A stretch of 64,000 nucleotides of DNA from Bacillota bacterium (GTDB lineage: Bacteria; Bacillota; Clostridia; Lachnospirales; Cellulosilyticaceae). The stretch is taken from NCBI GenBank assembly GCA_023393125.1, contig JAEWMQ010000058.1, positions 1 through 64,000 on the forward strand, in the 5' to 3' direction. Shown here piece after piece: positions 26,943 through 35,072 of the stretch; within the stretch, counting starts at the first letter, position 1, and each line of letters opens with the position of its first letter. Position numbers and translations under genes: made by a program. The notes under the pieces were generated by a model that worked only from the letters and a program-made list of their open reading frames with translations, did no database searches and was not told where the DNA came from.

Positions 26943-27326
26943 ATGAGTACAAATGAATCTGTAGAAAATTATCTTGAAACCATTTTAATATTAAACAAGC
27001 GCTCTTCCTGTGTAAGGTCTATTGATATTGCTAATGAGCTTGGTTTCAAAAAGTCAAGTGTAAGTGTAGCAATGAAAAATCTTCGTCAAAAAAACTATAT
27101 TTTAGTTAGTGATGAAGGCTATATTTCATTAACTCCTTCAGGAAAAGAAATAGCAGATATGATTTTCGAGAGACATATGTTACTTTCAGGATGGCTTGAA
27201 CATCTTGGAGTTAGTAAAGAAATAGCTGCGCAAGATGCTTGTAAAATTGAGCATATCATTAGTCAAGCTAGTTTTGATGCCCTAAAAAAGCACATTGAAC
27301 TCTCTGATTTTAATAAACAACAATAG
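26943..27326 (+). CDS. DtxR/MntR family metal-dependent regulator
   Basis: 128-aa regulator. Residues 1-65 form the DtxR winged helix (SVENYLETILILNKRSSCVRSIDIANELGFKKSSVSVAMKNL), followed by a metal-binding and dimerisation part (MIFERHMLLSGWLEHLGVSKEIAAQDACKIEHIIS). There is no SH3-like domain. The length is slightly below MntR (about 140 aa). Start at 26943 is preceded by AGAGG at good spacing; an upstream frame from 26892 lacks one. Close to the siderophore operon, it may be iron rather than manganese responsive. Confidence 0.87.
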   Translation: MSTNESVENYLETILILNKRSSCVRSIDIANELGFKKSSVSVAMKNLRQKNYILVSDEGYISLTPSGKEIADMIFERHMLLSGWLEHLGVSKEIAAQDACKIEHIISQASFDALKKHIELSDFNKQQ

Positions 27327-27340
27327 ACTTTGAGCTTTTG

Positions 27341-27391
27341 AAAAACACCCCAAATGCTAGACATCATATTTCTAGCACTTAGGGTGTTTTT
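27341..27391. terminator. Bidirectional terminator between the DtxR and rhomboid genes
   Basis: AAAAACACCC (27341-27350) pairs with GGGTGTTTTT (27382-27391), with an inner GCTAG/CTAGC pair. A- and T-runs flank both sides of this convergent junction. Confidence 0.85.
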
Positions 27392-27441
27392 TGTCTTGCC
27401 AAAACACTAATCATCTATCACTTACTTATCAAATGCTGCTT

Positions 27442-28998
27442 CTATTGATTTTCGTATTGCTCTATAATGCTTAAAAGTTCTTGGATCTGCTCTCTATCAG
27501 CACCTGCTGCCTCCGCTGCCGAAAGTTCTTCCTTTGCCATCTTAAGCTCACCTTGATCATAATAAATGATACCTAACATATAATGGCCATCTGCTGGGCT
27601 TAAAGCTATAAGCTGATTACAATAAGGAATTGCCTCATCATATTTTCCTTGAATGCCTTGAGCTCTAATCAATGACCATAATGCTATTATTTCATTATCC
27701 TCATAACGTGAGTTCATATCTAGTATCTCTTTAGCTACTTTTTCTACTTCATCCCATTTTTCCATATCTTCTAACTCATCCATGGTATTCATACTACGGA
27801 TTATTTTACTCTCGTTATTATTAAAGCCATAGGCTATGCCACCTATGGTTATTGCACTAAGTAATAGCACATATAACAGTTTATTAAAATACCAACGTTT
27901 TTCCTTAACACTTGAAAGCATTCCTATAGCTAAAAAACCACCTACAAGGCCACCCATATGAGCAAAATTATCTATACCTGTACTAGTAAAACCATATACT
28001 AAATTAATAAGAATAGTAGTAATAATGCTGCTTCCAAAATAAACTTTAAATTGGATTGGTCTTTCTAAACCAAAGTATAAGAGTATGCCCATTAAACCAA
28101 AGATAGCCCCAGAAGCACCTACAGATGGACCTGGCACAAATAGAAAGCTACATAGATTTCCTAAGATACCTGCAATGAAGTAACTTGCTATAAATCTACC
28201 TCGCCCATATAAACGCTCTACCAAAGAACCTATAATATATAAAGAATAACAATTGACTAGTAGATGCATTAAGCTGCCATGTAAGAATAGAGGTGTAATA
28301 AATCTCCAGTATTCTCCATCTAGAATGAGACTATTAACCTTTGCCCCAAGCTGAATGATAAGCTGTCCATAGCTTATACCTGAGGTTTTTTCATATAAAA
28401 ACAAAGCTAAATACACCAAAATATTAATGGCAATAAGCCCATAGGTAAGTATCGGCTTTTTGACTTTGTAGTCGATTTGGTACTCTTTCTTTTTATCTAG
28501 TACTAACGTTTCCACTGGTTCTTCATCATAAGTTTCTGGTGAATCACTCTCTACTGTATTCGTAATGAACTTTAAGAGCCCCCTATCCGTACTAGATCTG
28601 TTAAATAATTTCCTAACCTCTTTATTTCTTGTATCTACTACAAAACTCTTTAAAGCTCTAGGCTCTGTCTCATGAAGACTATGGCTTTCTTCAATCAATT
28701 TAAGCTTTTCTTCATCTATGCCATTTGAAAAAACAAATATACTATAAGCAAAGATTTTGGGATGTTTCTCTACTTGTAATAGTACAGCATCCTTCTGCTC
28801 TAATCTCTCATTGATCTTATCTAATGAACAATTGTCTACATCAACAATCTGCATATAAGTAACATACTTACTATCTTGCTTAATTAATACATTGACATTA
28901 GGCCTAATAACGATTCTGCCTTCTTCATTTGGCAACAGAATATAATCTTGTTTAACTATTAATCCTTTTATAAGTTTCTCTATAAACGTTTGTTCCAT
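27442..28998 (-). CDS. Rhomboid intramembrane serine protease with N-terminal domain and TPR tail
   Basis: 518-aa membrane protein. Residues 1-180 are a soluble domain I do not recognise. Residues about 185-385 hold seven membrane segments with the rhomboid hallmarks HGSLMHLLVNCYSLYIIG, catalytic Ser in PSVGASGAIFG (near 299) and catalytic His in NFAHMGGLVGG (near 347). Residues about 400-518 form two or three TPR-like repeats (ALWSLIRAQGIQGKYDEAIPYCNQLI; YYDQGELKMAKEEL). It resembles B. subtilis GluP (YqgP) in layout. It cleaves membrane proteins; the substrate is unknown. Confidence 0.92.
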   Translation of the reverse strand: MEQTFIEKLIKGLIVKQDYILLPNEEGRIVIRPNVNVLIKQDSKYVTYMQIVDVDNCSLDKINERLEQKDAVLLQVEKHPKIFAYSIFVFSNGIDEEKLKLIEESHSLHETEPRALKSFVVDTRNKEVRKLFNRSSTDRGLLKFITNTVESDSPETYDEEPVETLVLDKKKEYQIDYKVKKPILTYGLIAINILVYLALFLYEKTSGISYGQLIIQLGAKVNSLILDGEYWRFITPLFLHGSLMHLLVNCYSLYIIGSLVERLYGRGRFIASYFIAGILGNLCSFLFVPGPSVGASGAIFGLMGILLYFGLERPIQFKVYFGSSIITTILINLVYGFTSTGIDNFAHMGGLVGGFLAIGMLSSVKEKRWYFNKLLYVLLLSAITIGGIAYGFNNNESKIIRSMNTMDELEDMEKWDEVEKVAKEILDMNSRYEDNEIIALWSLIRAQGIQGKYDEAIPYCNQLIALSPADGHYMLGIIYYDQGELKMAKEELSAAEAAGADREQIQELLSIIEQYENQ

Positions 28999-29171
28999 GA
29001 TTCCCTCTCTTTGCTTATTACTTTCTAAGCCTTTATTCTATCATCTAATATAGTTTAAATATTTCTAGTTTTTATCTATTATCTTATTTTAAACAGTTTT
29101 CTTGTATTTTTAATGAATATGGCATTAGAATGACTAGATTTTTTAGTAACTTACTTTTCTTATTAATAGTA

Positions 29172-29229
29172 AAAGAAGCCATCTTGAAATGAATAGGTTA
29201 TTGTAACTTCACTTTGAGATAGCTTCTTT
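29172..29229 (-). terminator. Terminator after the FliB-like gene
   Basis: AAAGAAGC-C-ATCT and AGAT-A-GCTTCTTT form an interrupted stem (29172-29229) downstream of the stop at 29251. The T-run on the - strand is short. Confidence 0.6.
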
Positions 29230-29250
29230 ATTTATCGAGATATGTTTCTA

Positions 29251-30420
29251 TTAAATTTTTTCATTACCAACAACAAGTGCTAGATATCCCCACTCCCAAA
29301 TGATACTTTCAAAGCTATTTTCCAAATATTCCTTGATATCACTATGGTCATAGCCTGTTATTCTTGAAATTACTGTTATATAGTCTCGAACCATAGTATA
29401 AGCAATCTCCTTACTACCTTCTGATAACCATTTTAAGAAAATACCTTGCTTAATAACACTATACTCTAAAGTAATCCACTCAAATGCAATGATTAAATCC
29501 TCTAACGTCATGTCTGGCATTAATGAGTTACCAAAAAGTTCAGCTACTAAATAATTTTTAAGTAGTTTCTCATAAGGTATTAACTGCTCTTCAAACTCTT
29601 CTAGTTTTTCTAAAAGCTCCTCATCAGAATAGTCTTCTTCTAGTGATTCTGCTAATACTGAAATCTCTTCTATATAACCAACATACAACTGTTGCTTTCG
29701 GTAGTTTTCTACAATATCTAGGAAAAGTTCATTTCTTTCAAAAAAGGAATCCATTAAGTCAAAATTCATTTTTCTAATAGCTATTGCTATAGGCTCTAGA
29801 TATTTTTTTGCTGTATGACTTTGAATCTGTTCCCGCGTTAACTTTTTCTTCGTTTGAAGATCTAAAAGTGCATAAAATAACATCATTAAGCGTTCTGGTA
29901 TGGAGTAGGTTTCTTCTTCCATAACTGCTATCATCATATCACGCACTGACATTAATACCTCATCACTTTGTTTGCTACTTCCTTCTTGCTGAAACTGAAG
30001 TTTTCCTTCACTTTCATTTAATAAATCCACCACCGCTGGGCAGCAAGAAGCAAGAGAGTATTCTGTCCTCTCTCCAAATTCATTGATTTGTCTTGGAAAA
30101 GTAGTACAGGTATCTGATAAATACTCTTCACCTAGCTCAATGACTAACTTACAAAGCTTTTGCTTATTTAAAAATGGACATTTCTTATCCTTATTTAAAG
30201 TCACAACATAACCATTGTCTTCTTTTTCCACACACTGGCATAAATGAAGAGGAGCCTTATTTTCACCCGCTTCCTCTGCCTCTTGTAATTTAAGTCCCTG
30301 CCATTTTTGGTGTGTCTCATTATCTACAGCAATTCGCCATTCTTGGCAGCAAGATAAAGAACATTTGTCCGCAATACACTTAAACTGATCATAATAATTG
30401 ACTTTGATTGTATTACTCAT
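29251..30420 (-). CDS. FliB-like (flagellin lysine-N-methylase family) protein
   Basis: 389-aa cytosolic protein. Near the N-terminus it has the Cys cluster of FliB/YkgJ-type proteins (FKCIADKCSLSCCQEW) and further Cys in HLCQC, KKCPFLNKQKLCKL and DTCTTFPRQ, which would bind an iron-sulfur cluster. The C-terminal two thirds are helical. FliB methylates flagellin lysines, but many clostridial members lie away from flagellar genes, as here, so the target is open. The start at 30420 follows AAGGAG by six bases. The zinc-ribbon gene ends just upstream. Confidence 0.8.
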   Translation of the reverse strand: MSNTIKVNYYDQFKCIADKCSLSCCQEWRIAVDNETHQKWQGLKLQEAEEAGENKAPLHLCQCVEKEDNGYVVTLNKDKKCPFLNKQKLCKLVIELGEEYLSDTCTTFPRQINEFGERTEYSLASCCPAVVDLLNESEGKLQFQQEGSSKQSDEVLMSVRDMMIAVMEEETYSIPERLMMLFYALLDLQTKKKLTREQIQSHTAKKYLEPIAIAIRKMNFDLMDSFFERNELFLDIVENYRKQQLYVGYIEEISVLAESLEEDYSDEELLEKLEEFEEQLIPYEKLLKNYLVAELFGNSLMPDMTLEDLIIAFEWITLEYSVIKQGIFLKWLSEGSKEIAYTMVRDYITVISRITGYDHSDIKEYLENSFESIIWEWGYLALVVGNEKI

Positions 30421-30430
30421 GCCATACTCC

Positions 30431-30748
30431 TTATATCCAGTCGTCTTCGTCTCCACCTGTAATCGCAAGGCTTAAAAGCTTATCCCACATTTCTACGTCT
30501 TCACCTTCTAGTATTTTAACAAGTCCCGCTTTAGAAGTGATTTCCTCCATAACTTCATCAGGACCAATTTCAGGGTCAAAATCTTTCTCACAGTAAGGGC
30601 AATCGATTACTTCATCTAAGTGCAGAGATAAAAATCTAGTGCCACATTCCTTACATTCATAATAGCCACATTTTTTAGTTCCATCTGGTACGTAATACAT
30701 TGTTTCTAATTCCTTTCTTTTTGCTAGCTTTAACATTTTAGTTACCAT
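30431..30748 (-). CDS. Small zinc-ribbon protein
   Basis: Up to 105 aa. Two Cys pairs (YYECKECG and DCPYCEKDF) spaced 18 residues apart form a zinc ribbon; the rest is acidic and helical. Either the first ATG (30748) or one 15 codons later (30703, AAAGGA ten bases upstream) could be the start. It is followed within 10 bases by the FliB-like gene, so the two are likely co-transcribed. Function unknown. Confidence 0.75.
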   Translation of the reverse strand: MVTKMLKLAKRKELETMYYVPDGTKKCGYYECKECGTRFLSLHLDEVIDCPYCEKDFDPEIGPDEVMEEITSKAGLVKILEGEDVEMWDKLLSLAITGGDEDDWI

Positions 30749-30776
30749 CTATCCTTATCATAAACTATAGACATTG

Positions 30777-31013
30777 TTATCTAACGTAACTGCATCCACT
30801 ACTACGTCTTTCTTGACTTTCACTTACATAACTGGCTCTAAAGCCTTGGTTAAGTTCAGAAAGCTCTTTTTCACCATTAATATAAGGCTCATAAAAATCA
30901 TAGCCGTATCTGCCGCCACCATCTTCACAGCCTAAATCACTATAGCCTAGTGCATCCTTTACAATTTTTTCTCGTTGCTCTCTTGTTGTATTTTTAATTA
31001 GATATTGTTCCAT
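30777..31013 (-). CDS. Conserved-looking small hypothetical protein
   Basis: 78-aa protein rich in charged residues with a Gly/Asp stretch (CEDGGGRYGYDFYEPYINGEKE) and a C-terminal Arg/Ser tail (ESQERRSSGCSYVR). It has no signal or membrane segment. A TATAAT (31044-31049) lies upstream. I have seen similar short proteins in Clostridia but cannot assign a function. It is the first of a likely three-gene run with the zinc-ribbon and FliB-like genes. Confidence 0.65.
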   Translation of the reverse strand: MEQYLIKNTTREQREKIVKDALGYSDLGCEDGGGRYGYDFYEPYINGEKELSELNQGFRASYVSESQERRSSGCSYVR

Positions 31014-31117
31014 TATTATACCTCTTTTCGTTCATATACACTTATTATACCACAGCTTATATGACTAGCCTATTTTCGGTTTAACTTCCAATAACTTAAC
31101 CATTCTAATTAACAAAA

Positions 31118-31149
31118 GGCCCTTGCCACTTATAACAGTAGCAAAGGCC
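31118..31149 (-). terminator. Terminator of the HSDH-like gene
   Basis: GGCCCTTGC (31118-31126) pairs with GCAAAGGCC (31141-31149) with one mismatch, followed by TTTTGTT on the - strand, eight bases past the stop. Confidence 0.8.
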
Positions 31150-31156
31150 CATATTA

Positions 31157-31960
31157 TTATCTTCTATTCTTAAGTTCAATCATATCTCCATATACAGGTG
31201 TTGGCATACCAAATCCACCAGAAACATCTACAATCTGACCAGTTGTATATGCTGAGTCATCACTTGCAAAGTATAATACTGTTCCTGCAATCTCTTCTGG
31301 TAATCCCATACGCTTAATTGGTGTATGTTTTAAGAAGAATTCTTTAAATGCATCTGTTAGATTATTATTGACAGCATCTGTTGCAGTCATACCTGGAAGA
31401 ACGGCATTACAACGAATATTCTCTCTCGCACATTGTGTTGCAATAAGCTTAGTTAAATAATTAATAGCTGCTTTACTTGTTCCATAGCTAATTTGAGAAA
31501 TATCTGGGCAAATTCCGCCTATGGAAGAAATATTAATAATACTTCCTCCCCCATTAGCTGCCATATGTGGAATAACTGCTTGTGAAGTTAAAAATACGCT
31601 AGCTAAGTTAACATCTATCGTCTCAATAAACTCCTCATATTTTGTATTCTTAATATCTAAGTCTGCTCTTGGATTAGAAGTTCCAAAGTTATTAACTAAT
31701 ATATCTATTTTTCCTTCTTGGCGGACTACTTCCTCCACCATGGTATTGTAGCTTTCTTTTACAGTTGCATCGTTATAAACTACCTTTACTTGATGCCCTT
31801 CCTTGTTTAATTCATCTGCAATTTCTTTAGCACGCTCTACATTTCTAGCTCCCATATAAACGATAGCACCTTCTTTTGCAAAACGCTCTACACAAGCTAG
31901 TCCGATTCCTCTTGTTGATGCTGTTACTAGTGCTACTTTATTTTGTAATCTCATAGTCAT
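31157..31960 (-). CDS. SDR oxidoreductase, probable 7-alpha-hydroxysteroid dehydrogenase
   Basis: 267-aa short-chain dehydrogenase. Nucleotide motif TASTRGIG near residue 14, NNFG near 91, catalytic Ser in INISSIGG near 146 and YxxxK in YGTSKAA near 159. Blocks VYMGARNVERAKEIADELN, KVVYNDATVKESY, RCNAVLPGMTATDA and FFLKHTPIKRMGLPEEIA closely match, from memory, the NADP-dependent 7-alpha-HSDH of Clostridium scindens rather than generic FabG. It would reversibly oxidise the 7-alpha-OH of bile acids. Divergent from a thioesterase gene. AGGAG precedes the ATG, so either of the first two Met codons is possible. Confidence 0.8.
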   Translation of the reverse strand: MTMRLQNKVALVTASTRGIGLACVERFAKEGAIVYMGARNVERAKEIADELNKEGHQVKVVYNDATVKESYNTMVEEVVRQEGKIDILVNNFGTSNPRADLDIKNTKYEEFIETIDVNLASVFLTSQAVIPHMAANGGGSIINISSIGGICPDISQISYGTSKAAINYLTKLIATQCARENIRCNAVLPGMTATDAVNNNLTDAFKEFFLKHTPIKRMGLPEEIAGTVLYFASDDSAYTTGQIVDVSGGFGMPTPVYGDMIELKNRR

Positions 31961-32125
31961 TTCTCTCCTATCTATTTATTCTTGTATTCCTTTGTCATTT
32001 TACATAATTTTATGCCTTAAATATATATTTATTATAAAGTTCTTAATAAATCGTCTCTTTATTTCATTTTTTTACTTTATATGATAAGCTTTGTAATAAT
32101 AATACATTTATTTTAGGAGGTTACT

Positions 32126-32536
32126 ATGAAATCCTATATTCACAAAGTCCACTATTATGAAACAGATAAGATGGGAATTACTCATCATTCTAACTATATC
32201 CGTTGGATGGAAGAAGCACGAGTAGATTTCTTAGAACAACTAGGCTGGGGCTATGATAAACTCGAGCAGCTAGGTATTATTTCTCCTGTTATTGGTATTG
32301 AGTGTGACTATAAGCAAACAACAACCTTTAATGATCAAATTCAAATTGACCTCTCTGTCACCGAGTACCGTGGTGTCAAGTTCACTATTAGCTATACTAT
32401 GAAAAATAGTGAAACCAATCAAATTGTAGCAACTGGAGTGTCTAAACATTGCTTCCTTAATAAGGATAGCAGGCCTATTATGCTTAGCAAACAGTTTCCT
32501 GCACTTCATAATGTTTTCAATAACTGCTTAGAATAA
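32126..32536 (+). CDS. Acyl-CoA thioesterase, 4HBT hotdog fold
   Basis: 136-aa hotdog protein of the YbgC/FadM type: HYYETDKMGITHHSNYIRWMEEARVDFLEQLG contains the Asp of the 4-hydroxybenzoyl-CoA thioesterase active site. It hydrolyses an acyl- or aroyl-CoA in the cytoplasm. AGGAGG lies seven bases before the ATG. It is divergent from the hydroxysteroid dehydrogenase gene; a shared substrate such as a bile acid CoA is a speculation, not shown by the sequence. Confidence 0.88.
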   Translation: MKSYIHKVHYYETDKMGITHHSNYIRWMEEARVDFLEQLGWGYDKLEQLGIISPVIGIECDYKQTTTFNDQIQIDLSVTEYRGVKFTISYTMKNSETNQIVATGVSKHCFLNKDSRPIMLSKQFPALHNVFNNCLE

Positions 32537-32571
32537 ACTAGTTCTCATCATCTACTCATTTCTTTAATAGA

Positions 32572-32622
32572 GTCCCTTTATGGTAAACAGTTAAACTAAT
32601 AAACTATTTATTATAAAGGGAC
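32572..32622. terminator. Bidirectional terminator between the thioesterase gene and sufU
   Basis: GTCCCTTTAT (32572-32581) pairs with ATAAAGGGAC (32613-32622), with weaker AAACAGTTT/AAACTATTT pairing inside the loop. It serves two convergent genes. Confidence 0.75.
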
Positions 32623-32667
32623 CCTCTCCTAATGATTCTGCTTATTATTATTCTTTTTATAGCTGTT

Positions 32668-33096
32668 TTATAGCTTTTCTATAGCTTTTTTAAGTGTATA
32701 CCAAGATAGCACTGCACATTTGACACGTGCTGGCATGGTAGAAATTGACTCAAAGGTCATAGCATCTCCAAGTACAGCTAGCTCTTCTTCTGAAGTTATT
32801 TCCTTTTTAATCATTTTAATAAAAGTCTCTGCCAGTTCTAGTGCTTCATCTACTGACTTTCCTTCTAAAAGTTCAATCATCATAGAAGTAGATGCCTGAG
32901 AAATAGCACATCCTACACCATGAAATCTCATTTTCGCCACTTTATCCTCTTCAATACAAATATCTAAATGAATATCGTCTCCACAAGAAGGATTATGTCC
33001 TCTCTCACTTATGGTTGGTTCATTTAATTCTCCCTTATAAGGAGAATACTGACTATGCTCTGCAATTAGCTCTGTATAAATTAAATCAAGGTTCAA
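32668..33096 (-). CDS. sufU: SufU iron-sulfur assembly protein
   Basis: 142-aa zinc-dependent sulfurtransferase that takes sulfur from SufS. The three conserved Cys are visible: NPSCGDDI (near 38), GVGCAISQASTSMM (near 63) and ARVKCAVLSWYTL (near 128), with the Asp of CGDD as fourth ligand. It overlaps the end of sufS by 11 bases and is the last gene of sufCBDSU. Confidence 0.93.
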   Translation of the reverse strand: MNLDLIYTELIAEHSQYSPYKGELNEPTISERGHNPSCGDDIHLDICIEEDKVAKMRFHGVGCAISQASTSMMIELLEGKSVDEALELAETFIKMIKKEITSEEELAVLGDAMTFESISTMPARVKCAVLSWYTLKKAIEKL

Positions 33097-34321
33097 GTCT
33101 CATCACCCTCCTTACTTCTTTTAACCCTTCTATTAAGCGGTCCACATCTGATGAGTTATTATATAGATAAAATGATGCCCTACAACAAGCTGGCACATGT
33201 AAATAATGCATCAGTGGGTGAGCACAATGATGACCTACTCGAATAGCAATTCCCTGTGCATCTAATATACTTCCTACATCATGTGCATGTACGCCTTCTA
33301 CATTAAAAGCTACTACCCCTACCTTATCTTCCAAACTTTCTCCAATAAGCTGAATATAAGGGAGTTTTTTAAGTTCTTTTATAGCATAAGCAGTTATGGC
33401 CTGTTCATGTGCTTCTATACGATCCATCCCTATATTCTTTAAGTAATCTATAGCAGCACCTAATCCTACAACACCTTCTACATTGAGGGTACCTGCTTCT
33501 AACCTAGACGGAAGCTCCGCAAAAGAAACACTTTGTTCTTCTACATATTCCACCATACCTCCTCCTAATAAAAGAGGATCTAGCTTTTCTAAATGATGTA
33601 ATTTCCCATATAATACACCTACTCCAGTAGGTCCTAGCATTTTATGAGCTGAAAAGACCATAAAGTCTGCATCTAACTCAGTTACATCCACCTTGCAATG
33701 AGGTACACTTTGTGTGGCATCTATCACAAGGATTGCACCCTGTTCATGAGCTCTTTTCGCTACTTTTTCTATAGGTATTTTATAGCCTAGCACATTAGAA
33801 ACATGTGCTACGGCTACAACTTTAGTCTTATGGGTTATTTTTCTTTCTATTTCTTCTTCGGTAAGCTTTAGTTCATCATTTAAGTACATATACTTTAAGT
33901 GAGCTTTTTTCATCTTGGCTATACGTTGCCAAGGTAATAGATTCGCATGATGCTCAGAAATAAGTACTACTATTTCATCTTCTTCTTCAATCTCTGTATA
34001 GCCTGTAGCAATCATATTCAAACTTTCTGTTGCAGATTTAGTAAAAATAATTTGCTCCTTTGACTTGGCACCTATAAAATCTCTTACCTTTTCTCTCGTA
34101 TTTTCCATGGCCTCATAGGCTCTTTCTGCTAGTACATGACCACTTCTTCCTGCATTGGCATGCCCATGCAGAATAAACGCATTTGTTTTTTCTAATACAG
34201 CTAATGGTCTTTGAGTAGTGGCTGCATTATCTAAATAAACGAGAGCTTTTTCATTAATGATTTCACCTAGAATAGGAAAGTCTGTCTTAGGTACTAAGGT
34301 TTCTAATACAAGTGGTTTCAT
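33086..34321 (-). CDS. sufS: Cysteine desulfurase SufS
   Basis: 411-aa PLP enzyme that makes persulfide sulfur from cysteine. The PLP Lys lies in FSAHKMLGPTGVG (near 226), the catalytic Cys in RVGHHCAHPLM (near 365), with YLDNAATTQRP at the start. Length and order are typical. It overlaps sufD by four bases (ATGA), so the two are translationally coupled. Confidence 0.96.
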   Translation of the reverse strand: MKPLVLETLVPKTDFPILGEIINEKALVYLDNAATTQRPLAVLEKTNAFILHGHANAGRSGHVLAERAYEAMENTREKVRDFIGAKSKEQIIFTKSATESLNMIATGYTEIEEEDEIVVLISEHHANLLPWQRIAKMKKAHLKYMYLNDELKLTEEEIERKITHKTKVVAVAHVSNVLGYKIPIEKVAKRAHEQGAILVIDATQSVPHCKVDVTELDADFMVFSAHKMLGPTGVGVLYGKLHHLEKLDPLLLGGGMVEYVEEQSVSFAELPSRLEAGTLNVEGVVGLGAAIDYLKNIGMDRIEAHEQAITAYAIKELKKLPYIQLIGESLEDKVGVVAFNVEGVHAHDVGSILDAQGIAIRVGHHCAHPLMHYLHVPACCRASFYLYNNSSDVDRLIEGLKEVRRVMRLEP

Positions 34322-35061
34322 TTTCCTATCCTCCTACTTATTTCATCTGAAATTCTCTCCCTCACTTCCACTTCTTCTATCGTATTTAAAATAGGATTAA
34401 GCTCAGCTTCCACCATAAGACATTTACTTTGTTCTTCAGATAAACCTCTGCTCATGAGATAAAATAATTTATCTTTTGAAAGCTTCCCAGAAGATGCAGA
34501 GTGATTCCCCATAATATCATCTTCATCACACCAGAGCGCTGGTATTGCATGAGACTTAGCACTAGGACTTAATAAAATAGCATCTTCTATTTCAGAGCCT
34601 TTAGCTCCTTTAGCGCCTTGTTTGAAATGGAGATTTCCTTTGAAATCTTTATGTGCTTCATCTTGAAGTGCTCCCTTTACAATGACATTAGAAACAGTTC
34701 TTTTGCCTTTATGAAAAACGTCATATGCCATCATATGAGTTGTTTGTTCATCTATCAGATAGCCTGCTTTGAGTTCACATTTTGAACCATCTCCGTTAAG
34801 ATAAATGGCAATGCTTTCTTTATTTTTACCCTTTCCTAGGTAAAGTGTAGTTAGCTCTAATTTAGCATCATCTTCTAATTCTAGGCTGAGCTTAAAATCA
34901 ACCTCTGCTTCTTGATTAATCTCATTAATCATTATTAATTTTAAATAGGCACCTTTACCAAGAGTAATATGCTTTTCCTTAGCAGATATATCTTCTTTTA
35001 TAATGAGCATTTGACTTTGCTTTGTATAGTCTTCTATATAATTAGATTGTAATTGTGTCAT
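34318..35061 (-). CDS. sufD: SufD-like subunit of the SufBCD scaffold
   Basis: 247-aa SufB/SufD family protein. It keeps the C-terminal beta-helix half (IPALWCDEDDIMGNHSASSGKLSKDKLFYLMSRGLSEEQ) but is much shorter than the roughly 420-aa SufD of E. coli and Bacillus. This short form is usual in clostridial suf operons rather than a truncation. It pairs with SufB and SufC to build clusters. The gap to sufB is 11 bases. Confidence 0.9.
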   Translation of the reverse strand: MTQLQSNYIEDYTKQSQMLIIKEDISAKEKHITLGKGAYLKLIMINEINQEAEVDFKLSLELEDDAKLELTTLYLGKGKNKESIAIYLNGDGSKCELKAGYLIDEQTTHMMAYDVFHKGKRTVSNVIVKGALQDEAHKDFKGNLHFKQGAKGAKGSEIEDAILLSPSAKSHAIPALWCDEDDIMGNHSASSGKLSKDKLFYLMSRGLSEEQSKCLMVEAELNPILNTIEEVEVRERISDEISRRIGK

Positions 35062-35072
35062 ATCTTCACCCC

